Assembly (NCBI RefSeq): GCF_001721645.1
Contig: NZ_CP017141.1
Coordinates: 5,580,001 to 5,644,000, forward strand
Direction of reading: 5' to 3'
Length of the DNA: 64,000 nucleotides
Source: Pedobacter steynii
Lineage (GTDB): Bacteria; Bacteroidota; Bacteroidia; Sphingobacteriales; Sphingobacteriaceae
The notes beneath the pieces are model-generated. The model was not told the origin of the DNA and did no database searches. It saw only the letters and a list, made by a program, of their open reading frames with translations. Within the stretch, counting starts at the first letter, position 1. Each line of letters opens with the position of its first letter. A program made the translations under genes and the position numbers. Below, one piece after another: positions 52,161-60,521 of the stretch.

Positions 52161-52198
52161 GCCTCTTTTTGATTTTTATAAATGAATCAAAAAGAGGC
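52161..52198. terminator. Hairpin terminator after the DUF2314 gene
   Basis: GCCTCTTTTTGATT at 52161-52174 and its perfect complement at 52185-52198, 10-base loop. It can serve both the DUF2314 gene and the small minus-strand gene that ends at 52210. Confidence 0.7.
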
Positions 52199-52209
52199 TG
52201 AAAAATATC

Positions 52210-52320
52210 TTAATGATGTGAATGCCCGTTAGATTCTTTGTTTTTCTTGATGAAAGAAAGATAAAAGGCAGAAACAATGATAATTACGACAAGTGTAAGT
52301 AGAGAAAATAATGTTGACAT
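52210..52320 (-). CDS. Small single-helix membrane protein with His-rich tail (36 residues)
   Basis: A 36-residue frame (MSTLFSLLTLVVIIIVSAFY, then LSFIKKNKESNGHSHH) made of one N-terminal membrane helix, a positively charged stop-transfer segment and a tail ending HSHH. The layout, ATG start and proximity to a downstream hairpin support a real gene. It lies 92 bases after the sugar transporter on the same strand and may be cotranscribed with it. The histidine tail could bind metal. Function unknown. Confidence 0.55.
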   Translation of the reverse strand: MSTLFSLLTLVVIIIVSAFYLSFIKKNKESNGHSHH

Positions 52321-52412
52321 ATGCTTTAATATTTATATTTTAAAATATGTGATGAAGGTAAACATTCTTTTTAAGAATATCCCAATTAGAATTTATACAG
52401 GTAGTATTCCTA

Positions 52413-53651
52413 TTATGAATCCAGGACCGCAGTACGTTTTTTGGAACGCATATAAACTACCAATCCCCCAAAGGCCAGGATCAAGGCTATCGGAATCACC
52501 AGCGTAGCTTGCAGGATCTCCGGACCAGCAAGTTTTTTAGCTTCGGCCAGCGCCTGTTCAGAGGCAGTACCGGCAGAAGGCAGGTGTTTAACAATCAGGT
52601 TGTCATAAAAGCTTCCCATAAATATGGTGTAAATTGAAACGGCAAACATTCCCGCGCCTCCCATCAGGTTTAAGCCTAAAGCTCCGGATTTGGGGATGTT
52701 TTCGGCCACAAAACCAATCATCGTAGGCCAGAAGTAACAAACGCCGATACCAAAGATCACTGCAGCAAAGAAAACAGCGTTTCCGGTAAAGGTACTCAGC
52801 ATATATAGTCCCGCTGCAGCAAATATTGCCGACAGGAGTAGTACTCCTTGTGGAGCCAGACGCTGTACTACCGGCTCGGCAAAACCTCTTCCGATCACCA
52901 TAATACCCGTGGTAAGGGTAAGCAGTAAAATCGCATTATCGGTTACATTTTTAAGTAATAAACCTATCCACTGACCCGTAAACAGCTCCGTAATGGCAGT
53001 ACCAAACATGCAGATGAACATAAAAATAAATAGCGGAGAAAGCACCGCCTTATACATATCTTTATTAGAATAACCAGATGAGACCCTTTCTGTAACCGGA
53101 AATTCCAATTTTGAAAACAGATAACCGTAAATCAAGGTAGGAATCAGCATCATCGCTACCTGTAGTTTCCAGCCTATGCCAAGATGCACAAAAAAGGTAA
53201 CCAACAATGTTCCGATTACAATACCACCAGGGAACCATAAATGGAAATGATTTAGGCGTGTGGTTTTGTTTTCCGGGTATAGGGCAGCTACCAACGGGTT
53301 ACAGGCTGCTTCCACAGTGCCGTTCGCAATGCCGATAAGCAGGGTAGACAAAAACAAAGTCCAATAGCCTTGTGCAAAAATAGTGAGTACAATTCCCGCA
53401 AGGTGAAAGATGAAAGCCATTACGAGCAGACGTTTCATCCCGATCAGATCGACTACAAATCCTCCGATCACAATAGCCAGTGGAAACCCCCAGAAAGCTG
53501 TAGCAGTAATGGTTCCCAGTTGACTTGCATTCAATTGGAAATCGATCCCGAGCTGATTCATCATCCCGGCCCGGATGCCAAAGGACAGGGAAGTAACCAA
53601 TAAAGCGAGGCAACTCGCCCAGAATAGTTTGGTGGTTTTAATGTTAAGCAT
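52413..53651 (-). CDS. Sugar MFS transporter (FucP/glucose-galactose type)
   Basis: 412 residues, twelve helices. The N-terminal half has IRAGMMNQLGIDFQLNASQL and the conserved GFVVDLIGMKRLLVM loop, which match the FucP/GlcP-type sugar:proton symporters of Bacteroidetes. It should import a monosaccharide, perhaps N-acetylglucosamine, since GH20 genes flank it at a distance. A LacI-type operator lies 128 bases upstream. The small His-tailed membrane protein follows downstream. Confidence 0.87.
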   Translation of the reverse strand: MLNIKTTKLFWASCLALLVTSLSFGIRAGMMNQLGIDFQLNASQLGTITATAFWGFPLAIVIGGFVVDLIGMKRLLVMAFIFHLAGIVLTIFAQGYWTLFLSTLLIGIANGTVEAACNPLVAALYPENKTTRLNHFHLWFPGGIVIGTLLVTFFVHLGIGWKLQVAMMLIPTLIYGYLFSKLEFPVTERVSSGYSNKDMYKAVLSPLFIFMFICMFGTAITELFTGQWIGLLLKNVTDNAILLLTLTTGIMVIGRGFAEPVVQRLAPQGVLLLSAIFAAAGLYMLSTFTGNAVFFAAVIFGIGVCYFWPTMIGFVAENIPKSGALGLNLMGGAGMFAVSIYTIFMGSFYDNLIVKHLPSAGTASEQALAEAKKLAGPEILQATLVIPIALILAFGGLVVYMRSKKRTAVLDS

Positions 53652-53778
53652 ATGTTTAGGTTTATATTGGTTTTACTACTGGTGCTTTATTCTCAAGGCC
53701 ATTCCGAGTATAACTGATGTATGCCCTCGTATACTACCTATGTGTGAAGAGCCAAATTAGGCAAAGATTTTAAAAATT

Positions 53779-53790
53779 GCAATCGATTGC
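53779..53790. promoter_or_regulatory. LacI-type operator upstream of the sugar transporter
   Basis: GCAATCGATTGC is a perfect 12-bp palindrome with the central AATCGATT (AAnCGnTT) seen in LacI/GalR-family operators. It lies between the 3' end of the DUF6266 gene and the transporter, 128 bases before the transporter ATG. No lacI-family gene is in the window. Confidence 0.55.
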
Positions 53791-53831
53791 CTATAAATAA
53801 GTAACCTTAAATTCCTATCCGGATTATCTGC

Positions 53832-54656
53832 TTATGTTTTCCGCCCATATCCTTTGGGCTGCTCAAAAGGAGATATGCTGATCTCCCTTTCCTTATCAGC
53901 TATATCTTTATAACTAAGTTTAAAAGCACAACCACCAATTACTTTCTCCTTGTCCAAATCTTCGTCTTTTATCATCTCAGCATTTGAATCCACAGGACTT
54001 TCTGCTCCCTTACCGGCATTCAAAGAACCTGCATAAACACTGTTTGAAACCGCTTTCCCATCGTCTTTGATAAAAGAGATATAAGCCTCCATGCGTTCTC
54101 CTGCATGGGCCGCGTCGATGCGGATACTGTCTTTCCCCTCAGCTCTTTTTGACCCGATCAAGTGATAACAGCTTACTTTTAATGCCGGGAAATAGATCAT
54201 CAGCATGGCACGGTCATTATCATATTGGTAAGACAGATCAGCCGGTACGTCCCAGTTAAACTCGATTTCATTACCATCGGCATTCTGACTGATTGCAGGA
54301 TTAACCGCTACAGGAAGATCTCCCATACTCACAAGCACTTTAGTATAATCCAGGCTGATGTTTGGATATTCCCCCTGAAGGGCATTCATCTTATTATAAG
54401 AAACCGCTTCATTATATTCGTTTTTGTCCGTTCCGGCAACCGCCAGACGGAATCCGGCCCGGATAACAGGGAGTGAAGGGCTCAGTATTTCATTGACCAC
54501 CTTCATTTTCTGGCAATTTGCTTTTCTTGCGGGGGTAAGCGGCTTAGTGCTGATACCTATTTTTCTGATGATGTGTTTACCTTTTAAAGTATAACCTACC
54601 AGATTGCCGATTCTGCCATGGAACCCGCCAAATATCCCGTTTATTAATTTTCCCAT
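53832..54656 (-). CDS. DUF6266-family protein
   Basis: 274 residues. The N-terminus MGKLINGIFGGFHGRIGNLV followed by GYTLKGKHIIRKIG is the signature of DUF6266, a family abundant in Pedobacter and relatives. The protein has no signal peptide. Its middle part (about 110-215) looks like an Ig-like beta sandwich (EFNWDVPADLSYQYDNDRAM, MEAYISFIKDDGK). Function unknown; the small conserved head with repeated Gly and basic residues suggests binding to a phage or structural partner, but that is speculation. Confidence 0.8.
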   Translation of the reverse strand: MGKLINGIFGGFHGRIGNLVGYTLKGKHIIRKIGISTKPLTPARKANCQKMKVVNEILSPSLPVIRAGFRLAVAGTDKNEYNEAVSYNKMNALQGEYPNISLDYTKVLVSMGDLPVAVNPAISQNADGNEIEFNWDVPADLSYQYDNDRAMLMIYFPALKVSCYHLIGSKRAEGKDSIRIDAAHAGERMEAYISFIKDDGKAVSNSVYAGSLNAGKGAESPVDSNAEMIKDEDLDKEKVIGGCAFKLSYKDIADKEREISISPFEQPKGYGRKT

Positions 54657-54918
54657 TTTACTGCTTTTAATTAACTAATTAAGTTTAATAGCAGTAATTT
54701 ACGAAATGTTTTGCATATAATATTAATATGCAACTAATTAAAGTTAATAGTTGCTGAGTGGTAAAAACGTTGTTAAAAGGTGTGACAGACCAATAAATGA
54801 CCTATCAACCACCTATTAAAGATGAAGCAATGACCAATAAAATAAGTCTGGAAATCCCACACATCTTAACCCTATTTTCAATGGAGTTCATCAAATTGTT
54901 CTCAGCAATAAAAGAAGA
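54657..54918. other. 262-bp region between DUF6266 and phosphoesterase genes
   Basis: AT-rich. A 41-codon frame at 54797-54922 (starting MTYQPPIKDEAMTNKISLEI) overlaps the stop codon of the phosphoesterase gene on the other strand. It has no family resemblance and I give it little weight. Confidence 0.3.
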
Positions 54919-55839
54919 TTAGTAAGTGTGTGGGAAATATTCATTTTCAACGGTTCCGTCTTCATACAGATTGAGCATTGCATAACCTGGAGGAGTTTCC
55001 AGATAATAACCGGGACCAGCTGATTCCGCATCACCTTTGCCCCACCAAAAGCCACTCATCGCACCATTGCAGCAGTATAATACATCGTTATAACGGGTTT
55101 GATCGGATAAATGGTTGTGCCCGCTTAAACAAATCTTTACTTTATCACGATGCTTGTAAAATAAGTCTTTTAATTTTTTACAATCAGAATGACCGCCACC
55201 AACCAGGGCCTGCGTGGTACCTAAAATCGGATAATGCGACATCAGAAGGGTAGGTGTAGATGCAGGCAGCTTCTCCAACTCAGCTTTTAACCAGTCAAAC
55301 TGCTCCTCATCCAGAGAAATGTTGCTGTTGTTCCCATCCAGTATTATAAAATGCCAGTTCTTTTTCCTGAAGCTGTAATACCGATGTGGAATTTTCAACC
55401 GTTTCACCACATAGTTTTTTCCATACATCTCATCTTCTTTGGAAGGGGCTTTCCACCATGGGTCATGGTTACCAATGCAGCTATGTAGTTCGTACTTATA
55501 AAGTAGCGCCGTGCATTCATCCCAGATACTCCATTGTTTAATCACCTGATCATAAGTTACCTGATCATAAGATGCGTCGTTAATGGAATCACCTCCGTTC
55601 AAAAAGAAATTGGGTTTGTGTTTAGTGATGATTTGTTTTAAGCATTGTTTAAACCTTTCAGGGGCATTTTCGCCTTCCCTGATGTGCACATCGGTAATGT
55701 GTGCTACAGTAAGGGCTAATTTCTTTCCTTTTGAATTTTTAGATTTATTTGTGGAAGCCAGGGCAGGCAATCCTCCGGTTGCTACCATACCTGTAGCCAA
55801 GCCTGCTGCCTTTAATAGAGATCTTCTGTTTAGTTTCAT
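54919..55839 (-). CDS. Tat-exported metallophosphoesterase
   Basis: 306 residues. The N-terminus MKLNRRSLLKAAGLATGMVA has a twin-arginine motif followed by a hydrophobic stretch and a cleavage site near ALAS. Calcineurin-like motifs in order: HITDVHIREG, LNGGDSINDAS, SCIGNHDPWW, LMSHYPILG and LSGHNHLS. All metal ligands are present. Tat export means it folds, with metal, before crossing the membrane. The substrate is not known; close relatives are annotated as phosphodiesterases or phosphatases. Confidence 0.92.
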   Translation of the reverse strand: MKLNRRSLLKAAGLATGMVATGGLPALASTNKSKNSKGKKLALTVAHITDVHIREGENAPERFKQCLKQIITKHKPNFFLNGGDSINDASYDQVTYDQVIKQWSIWDECTALLYKYELHSCIGNHDPWWKAPSKEDEMYGKNYVVKRLKIPHRYYSFRKKNWHFIILDGNNSNISLDEEQFDWLKAELEKLPASTPTLLMSHYPILGTTQALVGGGHSDCKKLKDLFYKHRDKVKICLSGHNHLSDQTRYNDVLYCCNGAMSGFWWGKGDAESAGPGYYLETPPGYAMLNLYEDGTVENEYFPHTY

Positions 55840-55982
55840 CTTTTTGTTTGTGTGATTATCAGGCTAATTTCCGATGGTTATATTACCATTAAGTTAGGCA
55901 TAAATTAACAAATAGATTGAACGATTATTCAATTAAAAACAGTAAATCACTTAAGATACCTGCTCTGGCCGGTGCTACACAA

Positions 55983-57152
55983 TTACACCATACGATTTTG
56001 ATCCGCCAGAATTAAGTTTTGTTCGTAACTTTCGTCGGCATCTAATCCAAAAAAGTTAAAAATCTCTCGTTTGATGTCGATATTAACCGGGTTTCGCAAG
56101 TCATATTTGATATCGTATTGATGATTGCTTTCCCAATAGGGTTTATTTGACTGTGCTACAATGCACTCGCTGAGTTTTTTGGTGTCGACATCAAATCCAA
56201 TTGACTCCTTTCTGTACGGATTTTCGTGGTAGCCTCCATATAAGCTTTTGTCTTCTACTATTAAATACTTATTGAATTTACCAATGTCCGTTTCTTTAAA
56301 AATAAGCCCATATTGCAAATAAACGGTATTTTTATCATTCGCGCTGATGCTTTTGCTGTAAGAAATGAGCATGTCATAATCGGATATTTCCAGCGGTTTA
56401 TGACCGATTATAAACTTCTCACCATAATAAAAGTGGTTATCCATTACCGCTTTAGCAGGCAAAGCCATCGTTTTTGAAAGTTCGTTTAAATCAACATCAA
56501 GCGAATTACTTACTTTGTGGTAAACTTTAACAATCAGCGCTTTTCCCATCAAACTCGTTAAGCCGTAATTTTTAGCAGCTTTTAATTTTTCTGTCTTATT
56601 TCGTTTAGCAACGTCTATTAAAATTCTTCCAAAAGCATAATCTCTTCTATTTAACCGGAACGCAAAGAAATCACCTTCTTTGTAGTTAAAGTGTTTGCGC
56701 TCTGCCAGCTTAAAGGCCCCGATTTCTTTTAAATCGTTATCTGTTGTTTCTTCAATCCATTTAGCCAGCCATTTTTTAAGTGTTTCAAGGTTGCCTTTTT
56801 CAGCGAAACTTTCGGAATAATAGGTGGTTTGAGTGCTGAAGTTGGAAATCCCAACATAATCGCCTGAAAAACTAAAATAAACCCCAAATGAACTGAAGGA
56901 TTGTGTAGCAGTAAAGTTGAGTTTTTTAGGTTTTCCCTTTGAAGTTTTAGGTAATAAGATGGTCCGGTTTTCGGTCGTTTTCTCCTCCAGCTCCTGTTCA
57001 AAATAGGAATGCTCCTTAACACTTATCCTTTTTCTGATGGTGTCACCGTCAAAATACAAATACATATCATTTAATTTCACTACCTCCCAGTTACTTTCTA
57101 AGGGATTTAGCCCTAAATATTTCCGTTGTTCGTTTGTTAGTTCAAATATCAT
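55983..57152 (-). CDS. Imm26-domain-like protein
   Basis: 389 residues with no signal or membrane helix. Residues about 155-265 resemble immunity protein 26 (KEGDFFAFRLNRRDYAFGRI and later IIGHKPLEISDYDM), a family that protects against polymorphic toxins. The N-terminal 130 residues are beta-rich with a lysine-rich stretch (KTSKGKPKKLNFT) and look like a separate domain. No toxin gene with an identifiable delivery domain is adjacent. It may be an orphan immunity protein or simply a structural relative; I am moderately sure of the family. Confidence 0.6.
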   Translation of the reverse strand: MIFELTNEQRKYLGLNPLESNWEVVKLNDMYLYFDGDTIRKRISVKEHSYFEQELEEKTTENRTILLPKTSKGKPKKLNFTATQSFSSFGVYFSFSGDYVGISNFSTQTTYYSESFAEKGNLETLKKWLAKWIEETTDNDLKEIGAFKLAERKHFNYKEGDFFAFRLNRRDYAFGRILIDVAKRNKTEKLKAAKNYGLTSLMGKALIVKVYHKVSNSLDVDLNELSKTMALPAKAVMDNHFYYGEKFIIGHKPLEISDYDMLISYSKSISANDKNTVYLQYGLIFKETDIGKFNKYLIVEDKSLYGGYHENPYRKESIGFDVDTKKLSECIVAQSNKPYWESNHQYDIKYDLRNPVNIDIKREIFNFFGLDADESYEQNLILADQNRMV

Positions 57153-57312
57153 TTTGCTCTGTTTTGCAGGTTATTATCTCATCTTTCTTGACTATCAATA
57201 GAAAAGACGCTAAAATACCGGTTAACTTCCACTAAAGCAATTACTATAAACCTGGTTTTTATATTATTATAGTATCTTTAATTACAATGTCTTTTATTGA
57301 TTAAATAATTAT

Positions 57313-59205
57313 ATGAACAACAGCTTTAAACCGCGGATTCCCATTTATTTATGTGTTTTGATCTTTATCTGCCATACTGGTAGAGCCCAAACAAAACCGG
57401 CAATTATTCCTGAGCCGGTATCTTTAATTCAAGGTAAAGGAGTATTTGTGATCGACAAGAACACCTCTTTAATCATCCCCTCAGGTCATGCAGAACTCGC
57501 TACATTAGGTAGTCGTCTCAACGACTGGATCAGCTTGCAAACGGGCCAGATGTTGCCAGTAAAAAATAAAACAACGGCATCGGATCATGCGATCCGGATC
57601 GTACTGAACCCCGCATTAAAGACATCCGGTAACGACGAGGGCTATGAGCTATCCGTTACTGAACATGAGGTGAAGCTGCAGGCAAGAAAAACCGCAGGTA
57701 TATTTTACGGCTTACAGACCTTGCGGCAATTGCTTCAGCTTTCCGCAAAAGGGGATAAGCAAGGAGAACAAAGCAGTTTGCCAGCGGTAGAAATTATCGA
57801 CTATCCCCGGCTAAAATGGAGGGGCCTGATGCTGGATGTAAGTCGTCATTTTTTTTCAAAAGATTTTGTGAAAAAGTATATTGATGATATGGCCCGCTAT
57901 AAATTTAATGTTTTTCATTGGCACCTGACCGACGATCAGGGCTGGCGCATAGAAATAAAATCATTTCCACGCTTAACGGAAGTGGGCGCCTGGCGTGTGC
58001 CCAGAACAGGCCAATGGTGGTCCTTTGAACCACCTCAAAAAAATGAAAAGGCTACCTATGGCGGTTATTATACACAAGAGGATGTAAAAGAAATTATTGC
58101 TTATGCAAAGGAAAGACACATCACTGTTGTACCTGAAATTGATGTTCCCGGCCACTCACTGGCCGCTATTGCAAGCTATCCTTATTTGTCGGCAACAGGG
58201 TATATTTATCCGGTAAACCCGGGAAGTAAATTTTATGATATTGATGACAATACCTTAAATCCGGCAGACGAACGTGTGTACACCTTTCTGGATAAAGTAT
58301 TTACAGAAGTGGCGGCTTTGTTTCCGGGGGATTATATCCACATTGGTGGGGATGAATGTACTAAACTGTTCTGGCAGCGTTCTGCTGTAGTACAGGATTT
58401 CATGAAAAAACAGGGCATAAAAACAGAGCAGGAACTGCAAAGTTATTTTATCAAAAGAGTAGAAAAAATTCTGAAAAAAAAGAAGAAAAAACTGATTGGC
58501 TGGGATGAAATCCTGGAAGGAGGACTGGCCCCTGAAGCGATAGTGATGAGCTGGCGTGGGATGGATGGTGGCATAGAATCAGCCAAACAAGGACATCAGG
58601 TTATCCTGACACCTAATAACCATACCTATCTGGATTTGTATCAGGGTGATCCGTTACTGGAGCCTGATACCTATGATATGCTGCGTTTACAAAAGACCTA
58701 TCAATGGAATCCCGTTCCTCCGGGTATAGACAGTACGCTGGTTTTAGGTGGACAAGGTAATTTATGGACGGAGTCTGTACCGAGCGGGCGACATGCCGAA
58801 TACATGACATGGCCCAGGTCTCTGGCATTATCCGAAGTGTTTTGGTCGCCGGCAGCAAAACAAAGCTGGACTTATTTTCAGGAAAAATTAACCCCACAGT
58901 TTAAAATTCTGGATGCCGCACAGATCAGTTATTCTAAAGCGGCTTTTGATGTGCTGGCCACTGCAAAGTTTGATCAGCAAAAACAATTGTTAGTTGACCT
59001 GGGTACTGATATTGACGGCCTGGATATTTATTATACCCTGGACAATACCAATCCGGATGCATCGTCAGCCCGTTATAGCGGAACATCAATCATCATCCCC
59101 AAAAGCAGTTATCAATTAAGAGCCCAGTCATTTAAAGGGAATATTGCAGTGGGAAAATTGTTAATTGCCCCGCGCGAAGTATTGACAAAAAGAGCCGGAG
59201 ACTAA
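57313..59205 (+). CDS. GH20 beta-N-acetylhexosaminidase
   Basis: 630 residues with a signal peptide ending GRAQ (residue 26). The GH20b domain spans about 30-150; the catalytic barrel about 165-510, with MLDVSRHFFSKDFVKKYIDD, VFHWHLTDDQGW and the acid/assisting pair D347-E348 in HIGGDECTKLFW. A short C-terminal chitobiase-like segment (LDIYYTLDNTNPDASSARYS) ends the protein; it lacks the long discoidin-like tail of the enzyme at 48868. It should cleave terminal beta-linked N-acetylhexosamine. A terminator follows at 59244. Confidence 0.94.
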   Translation: MNNSFKPRIPIYLCVLIFICHTGRAQTKPAIIPEPVSLIQGKGVFVIDKNTSLIIPSGHAELATLGSRLNDWISLQTGQMLPVKNKTTASDHAIRIVLNPALKTSGNDEGYELSVTEHEVKLQARKTAGIFYGLQTLRQLLQLSAKGDKQGEQSSLPAVEIIDYPRLKWRGLMLDVSRHFFSKDFVKKYIDDMARYKFNVFHWHLTDDQGWRIEIKSFPRLTEVGAWRVPRTGQWWSFEPPQKNEKATYGGYYTQEDVKEIIAYAKERHITVVPEIDVPGHSLAAIASYPYLSATGYIYPVNPGSKFYDIDDNTLNPADERVYTFLDKVFTEVAALFPGDYIHIGGDECTKLFWQRSAVVQDFMKKQGIKTEQELQSYFIKRVEKILKKKKKKLIGWDEILEGGLAPEAIVMSWRGMDGGIESAKQGHQVILTPNNHTYLDLYQGDPLLEPDTYDMLRLQKTYQWNPVPPGIDSTLVLGGQGNLWTESVPSGRHAEYMTWPRSLALSEVFWSPAAKQSWTYFQEKLTPQFKILDAAQISYSKAAFDVLATAKFDQQKQLLVDLGTDIDGLDIYYTLDNTNPDASSARYSGTSIIIPKSSYQLRAQSFKGNIAVGKLLIAPREVLTKRAGD

Positions 59206-59243
59206 TAGAATTAAAATAACAATAAGCCAGATAAAAGGCCTAA

Positions 59244-59275
59244 AAAAAGCTGTCTCAAAAAAGACAGCTTTTTTT
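59244..59275. terminator. Bidirectional terminator between GH20 and the M57 protease
   Basis: AAAGCTGTCT and AGACAGCTTT with a 6-base loop and T runs on both strands, lying between converging genes. Confidence 0.85.
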
Positions 59276-59318
59276 ATCATTACGCTTTTTTTAAAATTAG
59301 TTAGTTAATTTTTTTGAA

Positions 59319-60068
59319 TTACAATGGATACAATACCGCAGTTGCCTGTTTATCTTTTGTTGATAAAACAGTAGCTCCGCTTCCACATTGTCCACCATTC
59401 ATTAATGATGACGCATCGGTTCCTCCAACGCCTGGTACAGCGATAGAAGTAGACTGATTGGTGTGTCTGAAAGATATGGTATGTCCAAATTCATGGGTAA
59501 TCGTTCTTGTACGTTGTGCAAAAGAATTATTTTTAATCAGTTCCTGATTAATCCACACCACACTACCTGCTTTACCATTGCTGGTAGATAAGTAGGCTTG
59601 TCCACAGGTCGAACTTCCGATCGTATTGTCTACTTTGATCAAGATATCATAAGTACTGCCGGTAGTAAGCACGAATTTGATTTTAGAATTAGGTACGGTA
59701 TTCCACTGCAGAATAGCCGCATCAATTTCAGCAGCCATACTGGTGACAGAAGGGTCAACTTTAACCAGAATGTTCGCGCTATTGGTTACCAGATAACCAT
59801 TGTAGTACTGCTCTGTTTTTATCTTGCCATTATCTGTGGGAACTTCCATGTTTTTATCGACAACCATATCTCCATCAACGATATAGCGGTCTCCTTTTTC
59901 AACGATCTGTGCATCAGAGAACCCAAGGCTTTTGATGTACGCAAGAACTTTGTCTTTTTGTTCTGCTTTAGTTTCCTGATCTGCAGGAGTGTCATTCTTT
60001 TTTGAACAAGAGGTAATTAAAATAGCAAATACTGCGATGAGAGCAATGCTTTTAAATAGGTTTTTCAT
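59319..60068 (-). CDS. M57-family metalloprotease lipoprotein (HEFGH)
   Basis: 249 residues from the ATG at 60068; the longer frame adds 22 residues of leader. The signal ends ILITSC, so Cys19 is lipidated. A pre-region of about 80 residues precedes the catalytic domain with H192-E-F-G-H196 and a third His in TISFRHTNQ, the HExxHxxxFxH-type zinc site of the M57/M10-like dual-action HEIGH group. It should act at the periplasmic or outer face. A disulphide pair (STCGQAYLS and GGQCGSG) is likely. Confidence 0.9.
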   Translation of the reverse strand: MKNLFKSIALIAVFAILITSCSKKNDTPADQETKAEQKDKVLAYIKSLGFSDAQIVEKGDRYIVDGDMVVDKNMEVPTDNGKIKTEQYYNGYLVTNSANILVKVDPSVTSMAAEIDAAILQWNTVPNSKIKFVLTTGSTYDILIKVDNTIGSSTCGQAYLSTSNGKAGSVVWINQELIKNNSFAQRTRTITHEFGHTISFRHTNQSTSIAVPGVGGTDASSLMNGGQCGSGATVLSTKDKQATAVLYPL

Positions 60069-60521
60069 AGTTTGAATTTTAGGGATGATCGTAATGATTC
60101 TACAATTTAATAAATTATTATAGAATTGCATCAAAAAAAATTTCAGGTAATAGGGGGTTATTCTGGCAGGAATGGAGTACGATTTATGAAAATCACCTTA
60201 AATAACAGATCAAGTCCAAAAATGGATTTTAAAGAAAATTATAATCTAATTGATTTAAAATAAAAATCTAAATTAATTTTATTTAATAAATAAATTTTTA
60301 TATTTAATAACAATTTGAATAACAGATTACATTTGTTGTTCAAATTACTATGAAAGAAAAATTAACGCAAGTCTCAATCTTCATGAAATCAATATCCTTT
60401 CAGTAATTTTTGAGAAAACAGTCGCAGGATTTTCTTGCGGCTATTTTACAAACACGCAAATATTTCACCTCATAGAACCACAGGGAATTCAATTAAACCA
60501 TTATCAAATATTTAGCCTGTT
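60069..60521. other. 453-bp AT-rich divergent region
   Basis: Very AT-rich between the M57 gene and the 60522 lipoprotein. A -7 type TACATTTG lies at 60328-60335, and an imperfect hairpin with AGTCGCA / TGCGGCT arms lies near 60420-60445, between them a tiny 18-codon frame at 60350. This could be a long leader of the downstream operon with an attenuator or a small RNA. I see no gene with confidence. Confidence 0.4.

Noticed and set aside
54797..54922. 41-codon plus-strand frame between DUF6266 and the phosphoesterase
   Set aside because: Overlaps the stop codon of the phosphoesterase gene, no family or composition support.
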